Part shown: piece by piece, positions 37,485 through 46,411 of the stretch
Layout of the letters: every line of letters starts with the position of its first letter
Numbering within the stretch: the first letter of the stretch is position 1
Assembly (NCBI RefSeq): GCF_004564235.1
Contig: NZ_SOMN01000004.1
Location: 141,469 to 205,468 of the forward strand
DNA length: 64,000 bases
Direction of reading: 5' to 3'
Origin: Cohnella luojiensis
GTDB lineage: Bacteria; Bacillota; Bacilli; Paenibacillales; Paenibacillaceae
Made by a program: the position numbers and the translations under genes
Notes under the pieces: model-generated
Databases searched by the model: none
Told to the model about the DNA's origin: nothing
Seen by the model: only the letters and a program-made list of their open reading frames with translations

Positions 37485-38483
37485 TCACTTATTTACTAGA
37501 TATGCCGCTACTTCAGCTAATCGTGAAGCGTAACCCCATTCGTTATCGTACCATGTTGCGATGGATAGGAGTTCTCCCTGTACTTGAGTCAACGGAAGGT
37601 CAATGATGGAGGAATGGGAATCGCCTACGATACGAGAAGAGGCCCATTCACCTTCTAAAACATCCAAAACTCCCTTTAGCTGACCATCTGTGGCGGCACT
37701 GCGGAAAATATCGTTTACCTGTTGTACCGTACATGGTTTTTCCGTAACAAGGTTTAATTCGGCAATACTTCCGGTACGAGTTGGAATTCGGTAGGCCTTA
37801 CCTGTAATCTGTAAATCTTCCCATATGAATTTCAGGGCTTTTGCAGCACCCGATGAAGAAGGAATGATATTTTCCGCAGCGGCCCATGAATCCCGACGAT
37901 CCTTCATAGGCTGATCCGTCAGCGATTGCGTGTTCGTATAGGAATGTACGGTCGAGAATAGTCCATACTTGATCCCGAAGTTCTCTCTTACGATTTTGAC
38001 AACAGGAGCCAAAGCATTGGTCGTACAGCTCGCCATACTGATGATCTTGTGCTTGTCCGGATCGAATTGATCCAGGTTAATCCCTTTAAGCAATACGGCG
38101 TCGCAATCCTCAAGGCTCTTGCTTGGTCCGCTTACAAGCACTCGATTTGCCCCGCGATCCAGATGGACTTGAGCAACGGCACGGGTAACGGCTCGGCCTG
38201 TACAGTCGATTACCAAATCCACTTCTAAGGCCTTCCAATCTGGAACTTCTTTAGACGAATTAATAAACTGAATTTCACGTCCGCCAATAACCATAAGGCC
38301 TTCTTGTCCCGAGACATCTTCTCGCCAGCGTTTATAGTTGGTGTCAACTTCAAAGAGTGCGGCAAGAGTCGCTTCATCTTTAATATCTGAAATTGAAACC
38401 GGAACGAAAAGTTGATCCTGTAAAGCGACTCTTAATAATTGCCTGCCAATACGTCCAAATCCGAATATTCCTATTTTACCCAT
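37485..38483 (-). CDS. glyceraldehyde-3-phosphate dehydrogenase-like protein, divergent
   Basis: 332 residues. NAD motif GIFGFGRIGRQ at the N-terminus, catalytic Cys153 in ASCTTNALAP and His180 in STVHSYTNTQ, WYDNEWGYASR near the end: all type I GAPDH landmarks. SCTTNAL and RTGSIAELNLV differ from the glycolytic enzyme (SCTTNCL, RVPT...), so this is probably a paralogue with a special role, not the main glycolytic GAPDH. No glycolytic operon genes around it. Downstream of GNAT and 4Fe-4S genes on the same strand. Confidence 0.85.
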   Translation of the reverse strand: MGKIGIFGFGRIGRQLLRVALQDQLFVPVSISDIKDEATLAALFEVDTNYKRWREDVSGQEGLMVIGGREIQFINSSKEVPDWKALEVDLVIDCTGRAVTRAVAQVHLDRGANRVLVSGPSKSLEDCDAVLLKGINLDQFDPDKHKIISMASCTTNALAPVVKIVRENFGIKYGLFSTVHSYTNTQSLTDQPMKDRRDSWAAAENIIPSSSGAAKALKFIWEDLQITGKAYRIPTRTGSIAELNLVTEKPCTVQQVNDIFRSAATDGQLKGVLDVLEGEWASSRIVGDSHSSIIDLPLTQVQGELLSIATWYDNEWGYASRLAEVAAYLVNK

Positions 38484-38555
38484 AGTTAACCTCCATTGAA
38501 TGATGAATCAGATTTTCACAAATATAATTTGGAAAATATTATAAAAACTAATCTC

Positions 38556-38831
38556 TTATTTTAATAATACGTCATCATAATCTTTATGTCGGTCAAATTG
38601 ACTTTTGGTGAAAGGACATAACGGCATAATCTTTATACCTTCCTTCCTAGCAAATTCGACAATTCGCCTAACTAACGCTTGTCCTACTCCTTGACCTCGC
38701 ATACTATCGGATACAAACGTGTGATCTACTATTATTGTACTATTCCCAGATGGAACATAATGTATTTCTGCATCTCTTTTATCTTTTTCTCCTACATAAA
38801 AACTGTTCTTATCTTCATTAATTATAATCAT
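38556..38831 (-). CDS. GNAT-like acetyltransferase, small Acetyltransf_CG type
   Basis: 91 residues from ATG 38831 (GGGGGAA upstream). NSFYVGEKDKRDAEIHYVP, HTFVSDSMRGQGVGQALV (acetyl-CoA binding R-G-Q-G-V-G) and MPLCPFTKSQFD match the one-domain N-acetyltransferase family related to YidJ. Overlaps the end of the upstream 4Fe-4S gene by 14 bp, so the two are coupled. Substrate unknown. Confidence 0.82.
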   Translation of the reverse strand: MIIINEDKNSFYVGEKDKRDAEIHYVPSGNSTIIVDHTFVSDSMRGQGVGQALVRRIVEFARKEGIKIMPLCPFTKSQFDRHKDYDDVLLK

Positions 38832-39069
38832 TATTGTTCCCCCGTTTAGTATTATCTTTTCTAATATATTGCAAAGCACCGCTTGGGCATTTATCAATAA
38901 GATCGGCAATTTTGTCAGCCGTTTCTTCATCTGCATTAATCCATGGTTTCTTTTTTACGTTGAATACTCCTGGTAACCCTCTCACACAATTTGCCGAATG
39001 AATGCATCTTCCAGAGTGAAAAAAAACATCAATATCCTTCCCTTCGTATTTCTTGAATTCTTCATTCAT
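38818..39069 (-). CDS. 4Fe-4S single-cluster protein (Fer4_19 type)
   Basis: 83 residues from ATG 39069 (AAGGAG upstream; the longer frame to 39165 has no homologous extension). Cys in GRCIHSANCVRGLPGVF and DKCPSGAL provide ligands for one iron-sulfur cluster, as in the divergent 4Fe-4S mono-cluster domain. This domain is often found fused or adjacent to the small GNAT type, exactly as here. Role unknown. Confidence 0.85.
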   Translation of the reverse strand: MNEEFKKYEGKDIDVFFHSGRCIHSANCVRGLPGVFNVKKKPWINADEETADKIADLIDKCPSGALQYIRKDNTKRGNNNDYN

Positions 39070-39215
39070 TTCTACAAACACTCCTTGTATGATCTGTTTA
39101 AGTCCTATTATATTGAAATTTTTATACACTAACAATTCCGTTATTTCAATATCATGTATAGCCACTTACTATAGCTTCACTCATTTAAGCGGCTTCAATC
39201 AGATATAATCAATAA

Positions 39216-39270
39216 CTATACTATATATAGACAGATTCATATTGATAGATGCTAATGACACTTATAAGAT
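39216..39270 (+). promoter_or_regulatory. LysR-type box plus promoter (copy 2)
   Basis: CTAT-N7-ATAG 39216-39230, 11 bp, -35 TTGATA 39242-39247, 17 bp, -10 TAAGAT 39265-39270, reading into the MFS gene (start 39308) and the catalase remnant beyond. Confidence 0.78.
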
Positions 39271-39307
39271 GAGATTGAATAATGGAAAATAGCAAGGAGG
39301 GGTTATT

Positions 39308-40498
39308 TTGGTTAACGAACCGTTGTCCAAATCGTCAAATTTATCAATCATGACCGCAATTCTTTTCTGGTGTTCATTAGTTGTAGTATCGTCTGTGTAT
39401 TTAACGATTCCATTAGTTACGATATTTGCAGACTCATTCAAGGTAACGCCTTCTCAAGCTGCTTGGGCCGGCAGTGCCTTTTCGTTTGCTTTTGCAGGTG
39501 GAGGTCTGTTCTTTGGAGTATTATCCGATCGTTATGGACGAAAAAAAATGATGTTGTTAGGGTTACTATTGCTCACTGTAATAACTCCGCTAATCGGGAG
39601 TGTCAGCAGCTTTTCTTGGCTTGTTGCCCTTCGAGCCTTACAAGGTTTAGCCGCGTCCATGTTCCCTCCGTCTGTCTTGGCCTACGCGATGGAGATGTTT
39701 CCGATTAAAAGAAGAGTAACCATTATCGGGTTCATTAGTACGGCGTTTTTAATGGCTAGTATCGTTGGGCAAATATATAGCAGCTTTATTGTTTTGAACT
39801 TTAGTTGGTCTTATGTTTTCTATATTCTTTTTGCGGTGTATTTAATATCCTCTATCTTGATTGCCTTTTTTATTCCAAACGGCAAAACACAGCAACCAGA
39901 TGGCAGCTTCTTTTCTCCCTTTTTGCGAATAGGCGATATTTTCAAACGGAAGGGCTTGCCCCTTTGCTACATCATTTCTGCTACGCTCTTTATTTCCCTT
40001 GTCGGTTTCTTTACGACTCTTGGAAGCTATTTAAACAGTTCGCTCTTCGGATTAAGTCATCAAGATATTCTATGGGTCCGTGCGGTTGGTATCATCGGAA
40101 TGTTAGTAGCACCGTTTGATGGAAGATTGGTTGCGAAATTTGGAGTCAAAAAAGTTTTATGCTGTGGATTGATTTTTGCTGGAATCGGTATGGGATTGTT
40201 AGGCTTGTGGCCTAACCTCATTTTTTTAGTATCGATGAGCGTTGTGTTTACTACGGGAATTGCTCTGGCTCTTCCCGCATTGATCTCACTAATTGGTCGC
40301 ATTGCGGGAGAGATCCGGGCAATCGCGGTTTCGTTCCACATGTTTATGGTATTCATAGGGGCATCACTTGGGCCGATCCTTTCGATTTACTTGATAAATC
40401 ACGGAGGCTATTTATTCACTTTTGAAGTATTAGCTGGATTGTTGTGTTTAAGCTTGATTGTTCCCTTTTTTATTCGTTTAGAAGAACCTCGCAGCTAA
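39308..40498 (+). CDS. MFS transporter, DHA1-like
   Basis: 396 residues with about 12 hydrophobic segments. Loop 2-3 signature GVLSDRYGRKKMMLLG. TTG 39308 start with AAGGAGG seven bases upstream. Drug/H+ antiporter-type exporters of this size pump out small organic molecules or sugars. It shares a promoter with the catalase remnant 42 bp downstream and belongs to the LysR-type regulon, so export of a toxic compound is plausible (inference). Confidence 0.88.
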   Translation: MVNEPLSKSSNLSIMTAILFWCSLVVVSSVYLTIPLVTIFADSFKVTPSQAAWAGSAFSFAFAGGGLFFGVLSDRYGRKKMMLLGLLLLTVITPLIGSVSSFSWLVALRALQGLAASMFPPSVLAYAMEMFPIKRRVTIIGFISTAFLMASIVGQIYSSFIVLNFSWSYVFYILFAVYLISSILIAFFIPNGKTQQPDGSFFSPFLRIGDIFKRKGLPLCYIISATLFISLVGFFTTLGSYLNSSLFGLSHQDILWVRAVGIIGMLVAPFDGRLVAKFGVKKVLCCGLIFAGIGMGLLGLWPNLIFLVSMSVVFTTGIALALPALISLIGRIAGEIRAIAVSFHMFMVFIGASLGPILSIYLINHGGYLFTFEVLAGLLCLSLIVPFFIRLEEPRS

Positions 40499-40540
40499 CC
40501 GGCATCATCCCAAAACGAGATTACTTTGGAGGTTTTATAC

Positions 40541-41211
40541 ATGGAAACTAAAAATGGCCATTTAACTACAAGTTGGGGCGCTCCCGTTGGAGATAACCAG
40601 AACTCCATGACTGCCGGCTACCGCGGTCCAACCCTCATTCAAGACGTCCACCTTCTGGAAAAGCTTGCCCATTTCAACCGGGAACGCGTCCCCGAACGTG
40701 TTGTTCATGCCAAAGGTGCCGGCGCACACGGATATTTTGAAGTAACCTGCAAGGCCGTTTATTCGCCTATGCCGATGCTCATCGCTATCGGGTTGGGACC
40801 AACCATCATACACTGCCTATCAATAAACCTGTTGTCGAAGTAAATAACAACAAGCGCGATGGCCAAATGCGTTCCGATCGCAATGGGGGAAATTCGATAT
40901 ACTATGAACCAAACAGTTATGGCGAAGCTGCCGAATCGGCAGCGTACAAGACAGCCCCGTTTGAAGTAACCGGTTCAGCCGATAGCGTCCCGTATTACCA
41001 TGATGATCATTACACTCAAGCCGGCGACCTGTATCGATTGCTTAGTGTAGAAGAACGCGGGCGTTTAGTAAATAACATCGTGAATGCCATGAAGCCGGTA
41101 GAGAAGGATGAGATCAAACTCCGTCAAATCTCTCACTTCTATAAAGCAGATCCCGAATGGGGGCAAGCGATCGCCGAGGGGCTTGGTTTAAGAGTTCCAC
41201 AGTTGGCTTAA
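40541..41211 (+). pseudogene. katA: catalase (katA-like) with internal deletion and frameshift
   Basis: The first part (ATG 40541, [20 protein letters not shown]) runs to [17 protein letters not shown], including the catalytic His. From about 40750 the reading switches frame to [14 protein letters not shown] (the proximal haem-Tyr region of a normal catalase) and [18 protein letters not shown], then to the normal end at 41211. Comparison with the family implies about 270 missing residues between, including the active-site Asn and most of the haem pocket. The encoded enzyme cannot work. Confidence 0.9.
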
Positions 41212-41222
41212 TACAATCAGTC

Positions 41223-41274
41223 AAAAAGAGAGCAGTTCCTCACAGCAAACGATAGCTGAGAACTGCTCTTTTTG
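41223..41274. terminator. terminator after the catalase remnant
   Basis: AAAAAGAG-AGCAGTT near 41223-41237 pairs with AACTGCTCTTTTT near 41261-41273 (one two-base bulge); T tract follows. Lies between the catalase remnant and the convergent dps gene. Confidence 0.75.
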
Positions 41275-41303
41275 TGCTTCGGTCAAGATTTACGATATTA
41301 AAA

Positions 41304-41741
41304 TTAACCTAAGTACGATTTCAACATCCAAACATGCTTTTCCAGGGAGCTATGAATTTCCAAAAGCATATCCCCAGTTGTTTCATCACCTTCACGGTCT
41401 GCAATACTCATGCCCTCTTTCAGTTCACCCACAATAATCCCAAAATCATCTACAAGCGTGCGAACCATCTCATTTGCATTCTCATTGCCTGCTGCATCTT
41501 TTACTGTAGCTTTTTCGATAATTTCATGAAGTGTCGCTACCGGACTAAAGCCTAATGCCAGCAGCCGCTCTGCAAGATTGTCCACATGAAGTGCAGTTTC
41601 CGTATAAAGCTCTTCGAATTTCAAATGCAAAGTGAAGAATTGTGGCCCTTTAACATACCAGTGATAGTTATGGAGTTTGGTGAACAACAGACTCCAGTTA
41701 GCAATCTGGGTATTAAGCACTTCCGCTAGTTTTTCTGACAT
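41304..41741 (-). CDS. dps: Dps-family DNA-binding ferritin-like protein
   Basis: 145 residues. Ferroxidase-type residues in LHNYHWYVKGPQFFTLHLKFEELY (His31-like, His43-like, Glu/Asp pattern) and HVDNLAERLLALG; four-helix bundle length. Dps forms a dodecamer that oxidises and stores iron with peroxide and protects DNA. Starts 49 bp after the amidohydrolase stop and is probably co-transcribed from the same LysR-type promoter. Confidence 0.93.
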   Translation of the reverse strand: MSEKLAEVLNTQIANWSLLFTKLHNYHWYVKGPQFFTLHLKFEELYTETALHVDNLAERLLALGFSPVATLHEIIEKATVKDAAGNENANEMVRTLVDDFGIIVGELKEGMSIADREGDETTGDMLLEIHSSLEKHVWMLKSYLG

Positions 41742-41790
41742 GATAATCTCGCCCCTATTGGATTATTTTGGATAAAATGGTGAAACGCAC

Positions 41791-43623
41791 TTAGAAAACG
41801 AAGCAATCCAGGTCACAGAAGCCGTTGCCATGTTGATGATTGCATCCATGATGATGGTGTGCCTTTTGAGGTGCCGGAACTCCTGCCCCGCCGCCTCCGT
41901 AATTTGTTCCATTGTAGTAGCCTCCAAAGAAATTATGTGGAGACCAGTCTGGACTTGCTTTGGGAGCTGGCGGCGACAAAGGTTGAAATTCGTTGGCACC
42001 GTAGACAATCTTGCCTCCTACTACAGTGAAGACAGATTCTATTTTTTTAATAGCTTCTTCGGAGACACGAAAGAAGTTATCAGAAAGAATCGAAAAATCA
42101 GCATAGTGACCCGCTTTGATTTGCCCTTTCACATCTTCTTCTTTGGAAAACCATGCATTACCGGATGTATACATGCGAAGCGCTTCATGCCTCTCTACAC
42201 GATTGGAAGCAGGGTATAAGCTTAGTCCGCCAAGTGTCTTGCCCGTCACTAACCAGTATAAGGCAACCCAAGGATTATAACTGGCTACTCTGGTTGCATC
42301 TGTCCCTACCCCAACACGCAATCCGGCTTTAATCATCTTGCTGATCGGAGGAGCATTTTCCGCTGCTTCCGCCCCATATCTTTCGACGAAATATTCCCCT
42401 TGGAAGGCCATTCGGCTTTGAACGGCGATCGAACCGCCTAATGCGACGACCCGCTCCAAATCCTTCTCCTGAATCGTTTCGGCATGGTCCAGAATCCAGC
42501 GCAAGTCTTTGAACGCAACCTCTTTATTCACGCGCTCAAATATATCGAGAAAACGCGATATGGATTCCCCATAAGTGGCATGAAGACGAAATGGCCAACG
42601 TTGCTGTACGAGATGCTGGGTAACTTCGAATAGTTCATCTTCCAGTACAGCGGGGAGTTCCGGGCGGGGTTCAACAAAATCTTCGAAGTCCGCTGCGCTA
42701 TAAACAAGCATTTCACCGGCACCATTATGACGATAGTAGGAACTGCCCGTGTACGGCCGCGTAGTAGCAGTCCATGCTTTAAAATCACTCAATTCATTTT
42801 TGGGATGCTGGGTGAATAAATTATACGCCGTGCGAACCGTAATCTCTCCGCGCCTATCAAGCTCATCAAAAACCTGATAATCATCGGGATAGTTCTGAAA
42901 GCCCCCGCCAGCGTCAATAACGCTTGTGACTCCGAATCGATTTAATTCCCTCATGAACAATCGGGTTGAATTGATTTGGTCCTCGTATGAAAGCTTCGGT
43001 CCTTTCGCTAAGGTCGCATACAAAATAGTAGCATTAGGTCTAGCGATGAGCATTCCTGTTGGATTCCCTTGGCTATCCCTTTGGATTTCTCCACCTGGCG
43101 GATTCGGCGTATCTTTCGTATACCCGATAACTCGCAAGGCTGCTTTATTCAAAAAAGCCTGACGGTAAAGATTGAGGATAAATACCGGTGTTTCCGGAGC
43201 AATTCGATTGATTTCATCCAAAGTTGGCATTCTGCGTTCCACGAATTGGAATTCTGTCCAACCGCCAACAACACGGACCCAGTGAGGTGCTGGCGTACGA
43301 TCCACCTGCTTTTTCAGCATACGCAAGGCATCCGCTACGGATGGCACGCCATCCCATCGAAGCTCGAGATTATAATTGAGACCGCCTCGAATGAGATGAA
43401 TATGAGAATCGTTCAAGCCTGGAATTAACATTCGTTCGTTGGCATTTACAACTTGCGTGGAAGGCCCAACATATTTCATGATTTCAGCATCATCCCCCAC
43501 CGCCAGGAAATGGTCGCCTTTAACTGCAACTGCTGTGGCTGCTGGATTAACATCGTCCATCGTCACGATATGGGCATTAAGAATGACCAGGCTTGCTTCA
43601 ACAATCGTCGTTTTCTCAGACAT
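41791..43623 (-). CDS. YtcJ-like amidohydrolase with His/Cys-rich C-terminal tail
   Basis: 610 residues. Metal-dependent hydrolase barrel: GLNDSHIHLIRGG (first H-x-H), later His (RLHATYGES, ILDHAE) and VGTDATR (Asp). This is the Amidohydro_3/YtcJ group, mostly of unknown substrate. The last about 45 residues are Gly-rich and then run HHHHGCNHQHGNGFCDLDCF, which looks like a metal-binding tail not usual for the family. AAGGAG nine bases before ATG. Promoter copy 3 lies upstream; dps follows. Confidence 0.88.
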   Translation of the reverse strand: MSEKTTIVEASLVILNAHIVTMDDVNPAATAVAVKGDHFLAVGDDAEIMKYVGPSTQVVNANERMLIPGLNDSHIHLIRGGLNYNLELRWDGVPSVADALRMLKKQVDRTPAPHWVRVVGGWTEFQFVERRMPTLDEINRIAPETPVFILNLYRQAFLNKAALRVIGYTKDTPNPPGGEIQRDSQGNPTGMLIARPNATILYATLAKGPKLSYEDQINSTRLFMRELNRFGVTSVIDAGGGFQNYPDDYQVFDELDRRGEITVRTAYNLFTQHPKNELSDFKAWTATTRPYTGSSYYRHNGAGEMLVYSAADFEDFVEPRPELPAVLEDELFEVTQHLVQQRWPFRLHATYGESISRFLDIFERVNKEVAFKDLRWILDHAETIQEKDLERVVALGGSIAVQSRMAFQGEYFVERYGAEAAENAPPISKMIKAGLRVGVGTDATRVASYNPWVALYWLVTGKTLGGLSLYPASNRVERHEALRMYTSGNAWFSKEEDVKGQIKAGHYADFSILSDNFFRVSEEAIKKIESVFTVVGGKIVYGANEFQPLSPPAPKASPDWSPHNFFGGYYNGTNYGGGGAGVPAPQKAHHHHGCNHQHGNGFCDLDCFVF

Positions 43624-43683
43624 GATTTTGTTCTCCTTTGAAATTTTTTACTCCTTCAATTCTGTTCATTCACCTTCTATATA

Positions 43684-43738
43684 AGTCTATAAGTCAGAAC
43701 TCTTTCTATCAATAAGGCTTTCTCTATAACAGCCATAG
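43684..43738 (-). promoter_or_regulatory. LysR-type box plus promoter (copy 3)
   Basis: On the - strand: CTAT-N7-ATAG (43724-43738), 11 bp, -35 TTGATA (43707-43712), 17 bp, -10 TAGACT (43684-43689). Reads into the amidohydrolase-dps genes. Confidence 0.78.
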
Positions 43739-43788
43739 AAATCACTTATATATTATTTTAATAATATTTTATAGTATATAGTTTTTGT

Positions 43789-43843
43789 CTATGGGTATTA
43801 TAGAAAAATGAAGATTGTTCGTCTGTTTGCATTTCAATATACT
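43789..43843 (+). promoter_or_regulatory. LysR-type box plus promoter (copy 4)
   Basis: CTAT-N7-ATAG 43789-43803, 11 bp, -35 TTGTTC 43815-43820, 17 bp, -10 TATACT 43838-43843. Reads into the alpha/beta hydrolase. Copies 3 and 4 are back to back. Confidence 0.75.
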
Positions 43844-43915
43844 TATTACATGCAGCAGGTTTTCAAAGTCTTTGCTACAGACTAACCAAAACCAATTCGA
43901 AAGGAAGTATGAAAC

Positions 43916-44752
43916 ATGCCTAAATTAACAGTCGGAACAGAAAACGGGCAACCCATTGAATTATATTTTGAGGATCGTGGTGCAGGCAAACCTGTAGTTC
44001 TAATCCATGGCTGGCCGCTGAGCGGACGCTCGTGGGAGAGTCAAGTTCCAGCGCTCATCGATGCAGGTTACCGCGTAATTACATATGACCGCCGCGGATT
44101 CGGACAATCCTCCCAACCGTGGAACGGTTACGACTATGATACGTTTGCGATGGATCTCAATAAGCTAATCGAACATCTGGACCTTAAGGACGTGACACTG
44201 GTCGGATTTTCGATGGGTGGCGGAGAGGTTGCCCGTTACGTTGGCACATACGGAACAAGCCGTGTCAAAAAAGCCGTATTGGCTGCTGCGGTTCCGCCGT
44301 TCTTCTACAAATCCGCTGAGCATCCGGAAGGCGGTCTGGATGAAGCCACCATTCAGGGCTTCCAAGATGGTTTGAAAAAAGACCGTGTCGCCTTCCTTGA
44401 CGGCTTCACTCACAATTTCTTTAAAGCAGGGGATAGAACCGACCTGGTCAGCGAGTCCTTCCGTGTTTACAACCTTGACATTGCTACTTACGCTTCGCCA
44501 AAGGGGACGCTGGATTGCACTGATGCCTTCGGCCGGACGGATTTCCGTGGCGATTTGGCGAAATTTGATATCCCATTGCTTGTTATCCATGGCGATTCCG
44601 ATGCGATTGTGCCGCTTGAGGTAAGCGGTCAACTTTCCCACGAAGCTGTAGCAGGCAGTCAACTCGTCGTAATTGAAGGCGGACCGCATGGTTTGAACGC
44701 GACTCACCCTGAACAATTCAATACCGCTTTGATTAACTTCCTTAAAAACTAA
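43916..44752 (+). CDS. alpha/beta hydrolase, haloperoxidase/arylesterase-like
   Basis: 278 residues. Oxyanion HGWPLSG, nucleophile elbow GFSMGG (Ser99), Asp near 233 (IHGDSDAIVPL) and His near 262 (GGPHGLN): a full catalytic triad of the cofactor-free chloroperoxidase/esterase group. AAAGGAAG before the ATG. Enzymes of this group hydrolyse esters or lactones and can form peracids. Member of the LysR-type regulon with the divergent amidohydrolase. Confidence 0.92.
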   Translation: MPKLTVGTENGQPIELYFEDRGAGKPVVLIHGWPLSGRSWESQVPALIDAGYRVITYDRRGFGQSSQPWNGYDYDTFAMDLNKLIEHLDLKDVTLVGFSMGGGEVARYVGTYGTSRVKKAVLAAAVPPFFYKSAEHPEGGLDEATIQGFQDGLKKDRVAFLDGFTHNFFKAGDRTDLVSESFRVYNLDIATYASPKGTLDCTDAFGRTDFRGDLAKFDIPLLVIHGDSDAIVPLEVSGQLSHEAVAGSQLVVIEGGPHGLNATHPEQFNTALINFLKN

Positions 44753-44767
44753 ATTAATGAAAAGACA

Positions 44768-44816
44768 AAAAGACGACTCATTTCCATTTTTTGATGGGCG
44801 GAGCCGTCTTTTTTCT
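44768..44816. terminator. terminator after alpha/beta hydrolase
   Basis: AAAAAGACGACTC (44768-44780) pairs with GAGCCGTCTTTTT (44802-44814), one mismatch, T tract following. Confidence 0.85.
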
Positions 44817-44886
44817 ATTCTCACACACGTTTTTTGCTAGATTTCAATCATTGAGTTTCAATATTCGCTTCTGCAGGTTGCGCTCT

Positions 44887-45759
44887 TTATAAATCATTGG
44901 TGAATTCTGGAATATGATTAATAAAGGTTCGGACTTTATGAAGCATCAATTTATTTTTACGTATGAAAAGCTTAATCTCACGTGTGGGTGTAGGATCAAT
45001 TAATCGGATAATTTTTGTATATGGACAATTGTAGCTTTCAACAAGACGCAGGGAATCAATTGTTACCCCGACTCTAAAACGTACCATATTAAGCAGTGTT
45101 GATGTTGATGTTGTTTCTACATTTAAATATAGAGAAACACCTGTTTTATTTATATAAGCATCAAGTTGTTTCCGGAGTTTGGTATCTTTAACAAACAAAA
45201 CAGTTTGTAACTTTTCAAGCTCTCGAAATGGAATCACTAATTTTTCTGCCCAAGGATGGTCTTTAGAAACCACTAATGCTAGTTCTTCGTTGAATAAGTG
45301 TATGCTATCGATATGTTTGTTCGGTTCCAGATCGGTAGATATTCCGATATCAATTGTATTTTGCAGTAACTGTCCCGGGATATCTTCCAAATCAACAAAA
45401 TTTATTGAAATATCCAGGTGCTGTTCATGAAATTGAGAAAACCTTGGCATTAAATAGATCAGATCAGAAGGTAAAATACCAATTATCATCTCATTATTCT
45501 GACTTAATTTAGATGTTTCTATTCGAGAATCTTCAATAAGCTTCATCACTGCAATTCCCTTTTCAAAAAGGATTTTTCCAGCCTCATTAATCTCTATTCC
45601 TCTTCCGACTCGATCAAATAAAGGAGTGCCATATTCTTGCTCCAACAATCGAATTTGTTGACTTAATGTAGGTTGAGAAACCATCAACACTTCAGCAGCT
45701 TTAGTAAAGCTTCCTGATTTGCAGATTTGAATAAAATATTCTAGTTGTCGAAATTCCAC
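44887..45759 (-). CDS. LysR family regulator (copy 1)
   Basis: 290 residues from GTG 45759 (AGGGG upstream). N-terminal HTH FTKAAEVLMVSQPTLSQQIRLLEQEYG, then a LysR effector domain. Closely similar to the second LysR at 47.1-48.0 kb across the HTH (near-identical recognition helix), so both probably bind the same boxes. It has no CTAT-N7-ATAG box of its own; a hairpin separates it from the amidohydrolase remnant. Confidence 0.93.
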   Translation of the reverse strand: MEFRQLEYFIQICKSGSFTKAAEVLMVSQPTLSQQIRLLEQEYGTPLFDRVGRGIEINEAGKILFEKGIAVMKLIEDSRIETSKLSQNNEMIIGILPSDLIYLMPRFSQFHEQHLDISINFVDLEDIPGQLLQNTIDIGISTDLEPNKHIDSIHLFNEELALVVSKDHPWAEKLVIPFRELEKLQTVLFVKDTKLRKQLDAYINKTGVSLYLNVETTSTSTLLNMVRFRVGVTIDSLRLVESYNCPYTKIIRLIDPTPTREIKLFIRKNKLMLHKVRTFINHIPEFTNDL

Positions 45760-45785
45760 TTATTCACCCCTATTTCCGGCATAAT

Positions 45786-45842
45786 AAAAAGGCTGTCCGT
45801 ACGAGCAGAGCATACACTCTATCGTATCCGGGCAGCCTTTTC
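45786..45842. terminator. hairpin between LysR 1 and the amidohydrolase remnant
   Basis: AAAAAGGCTG-TCCG-TACGA (45786-45804) pairs with TCGTA-TCCGGGCAGCCTTTTT (45822-45842) with small mismatches, T tract on both strands. Confidence 0.75.
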
Positions 45843-45843
45843 C

Positions 45844-46254
45844 TTATACCTTAAGCTCCAAAAGTATGAAGTTTACGCGCATCAAAAGACGAAGTATACG
45901 CCGTGCGGACGGTAATCTCCCCACGTTTGTCCAGTTCCTCATAAACTTGATAATCTTATCCCGCTGAATTTCTCCACCTGGCGGATTCGGAGTATCCTTC
46001 GTACACCCGACCACACGTAAAGCTGCTTTGTTCAATAAAGCTTGGCGGTATAAATTAAGAATGAATACGGGAGTATCTGGGGCTATTCGATTAATTTCAT
46101 CCAATGTTGGCATCCGGCGTTCCTTAAATTGAAACTCTGTCCATCCCCCTACAACCCGAACCCATTGTGGTGCAGGCGTACGGTCCACTAGGTTTTTTAA
46201 CATACGCAAGGCGTCAACCACCGACGGCACTCCATCCCAACGAAGTTCCAAGTT
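45844..46254 (-). pseudogene. remnant of a second YtcJ-like amidohydrolase
   Basis: From about 46254 the frame reads NLELRWDGVPSVVDALRML and on to DTPNPPGGEIQRD, about 85% identical by eye to the N-terminal third of the intact amidohydrolase at 41.8-43.6 kb. After IQRD about 64 residues are missing, the frame shifts, and DYQVYEELDKRGEITVRTAY continues the homology before it ends. The start of the gene, the metal H-x-H and the rest of the barrel are gone. A decayed paralogue. Confidence 0.88.
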
Positions 46255-46281
46255 GCAGACGATCGATTCTATAATTTCAAT

Positions 46282-46336
46282 CTATAGAACGTATAGAAAA
46301 AATAGAATTGATTAATAAATAACGTTTCAATATTAT
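46282..46336 (+). promoter_or_regulatory. LysR-type box plus promoter (copy 5)
   Basis: CTAT-N7-ATAG 46282-46296, 11 bp, -35 TTGATT 46308-46313, 17 bp, -10 TATTAT 46331-46336. Reads into the second isochorismatase-like gene. Confidence 0.75.
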
Positions 46337-46411
46337 AAACACATGCGACGGACTTCATACTGATAATTTCGTATGCTGTCATAACTAACAAAATGAAAGT
46401 TGGGATTCTAC

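Noticed and set aside
37485..38483. ArsJ-linked arsenic-resistance GAPDH
   Set aside because: No arsJ or arsR gene nearby; the closest exporter is an ordinary MFS protein in another operon.
39150..39175. ATAG-N7-CTAT near the 4Fe-4S gene as a seventh LysR box
   Set aside because: The half-sites are in the opposite order and no -35/-10 lies at the shared distances.
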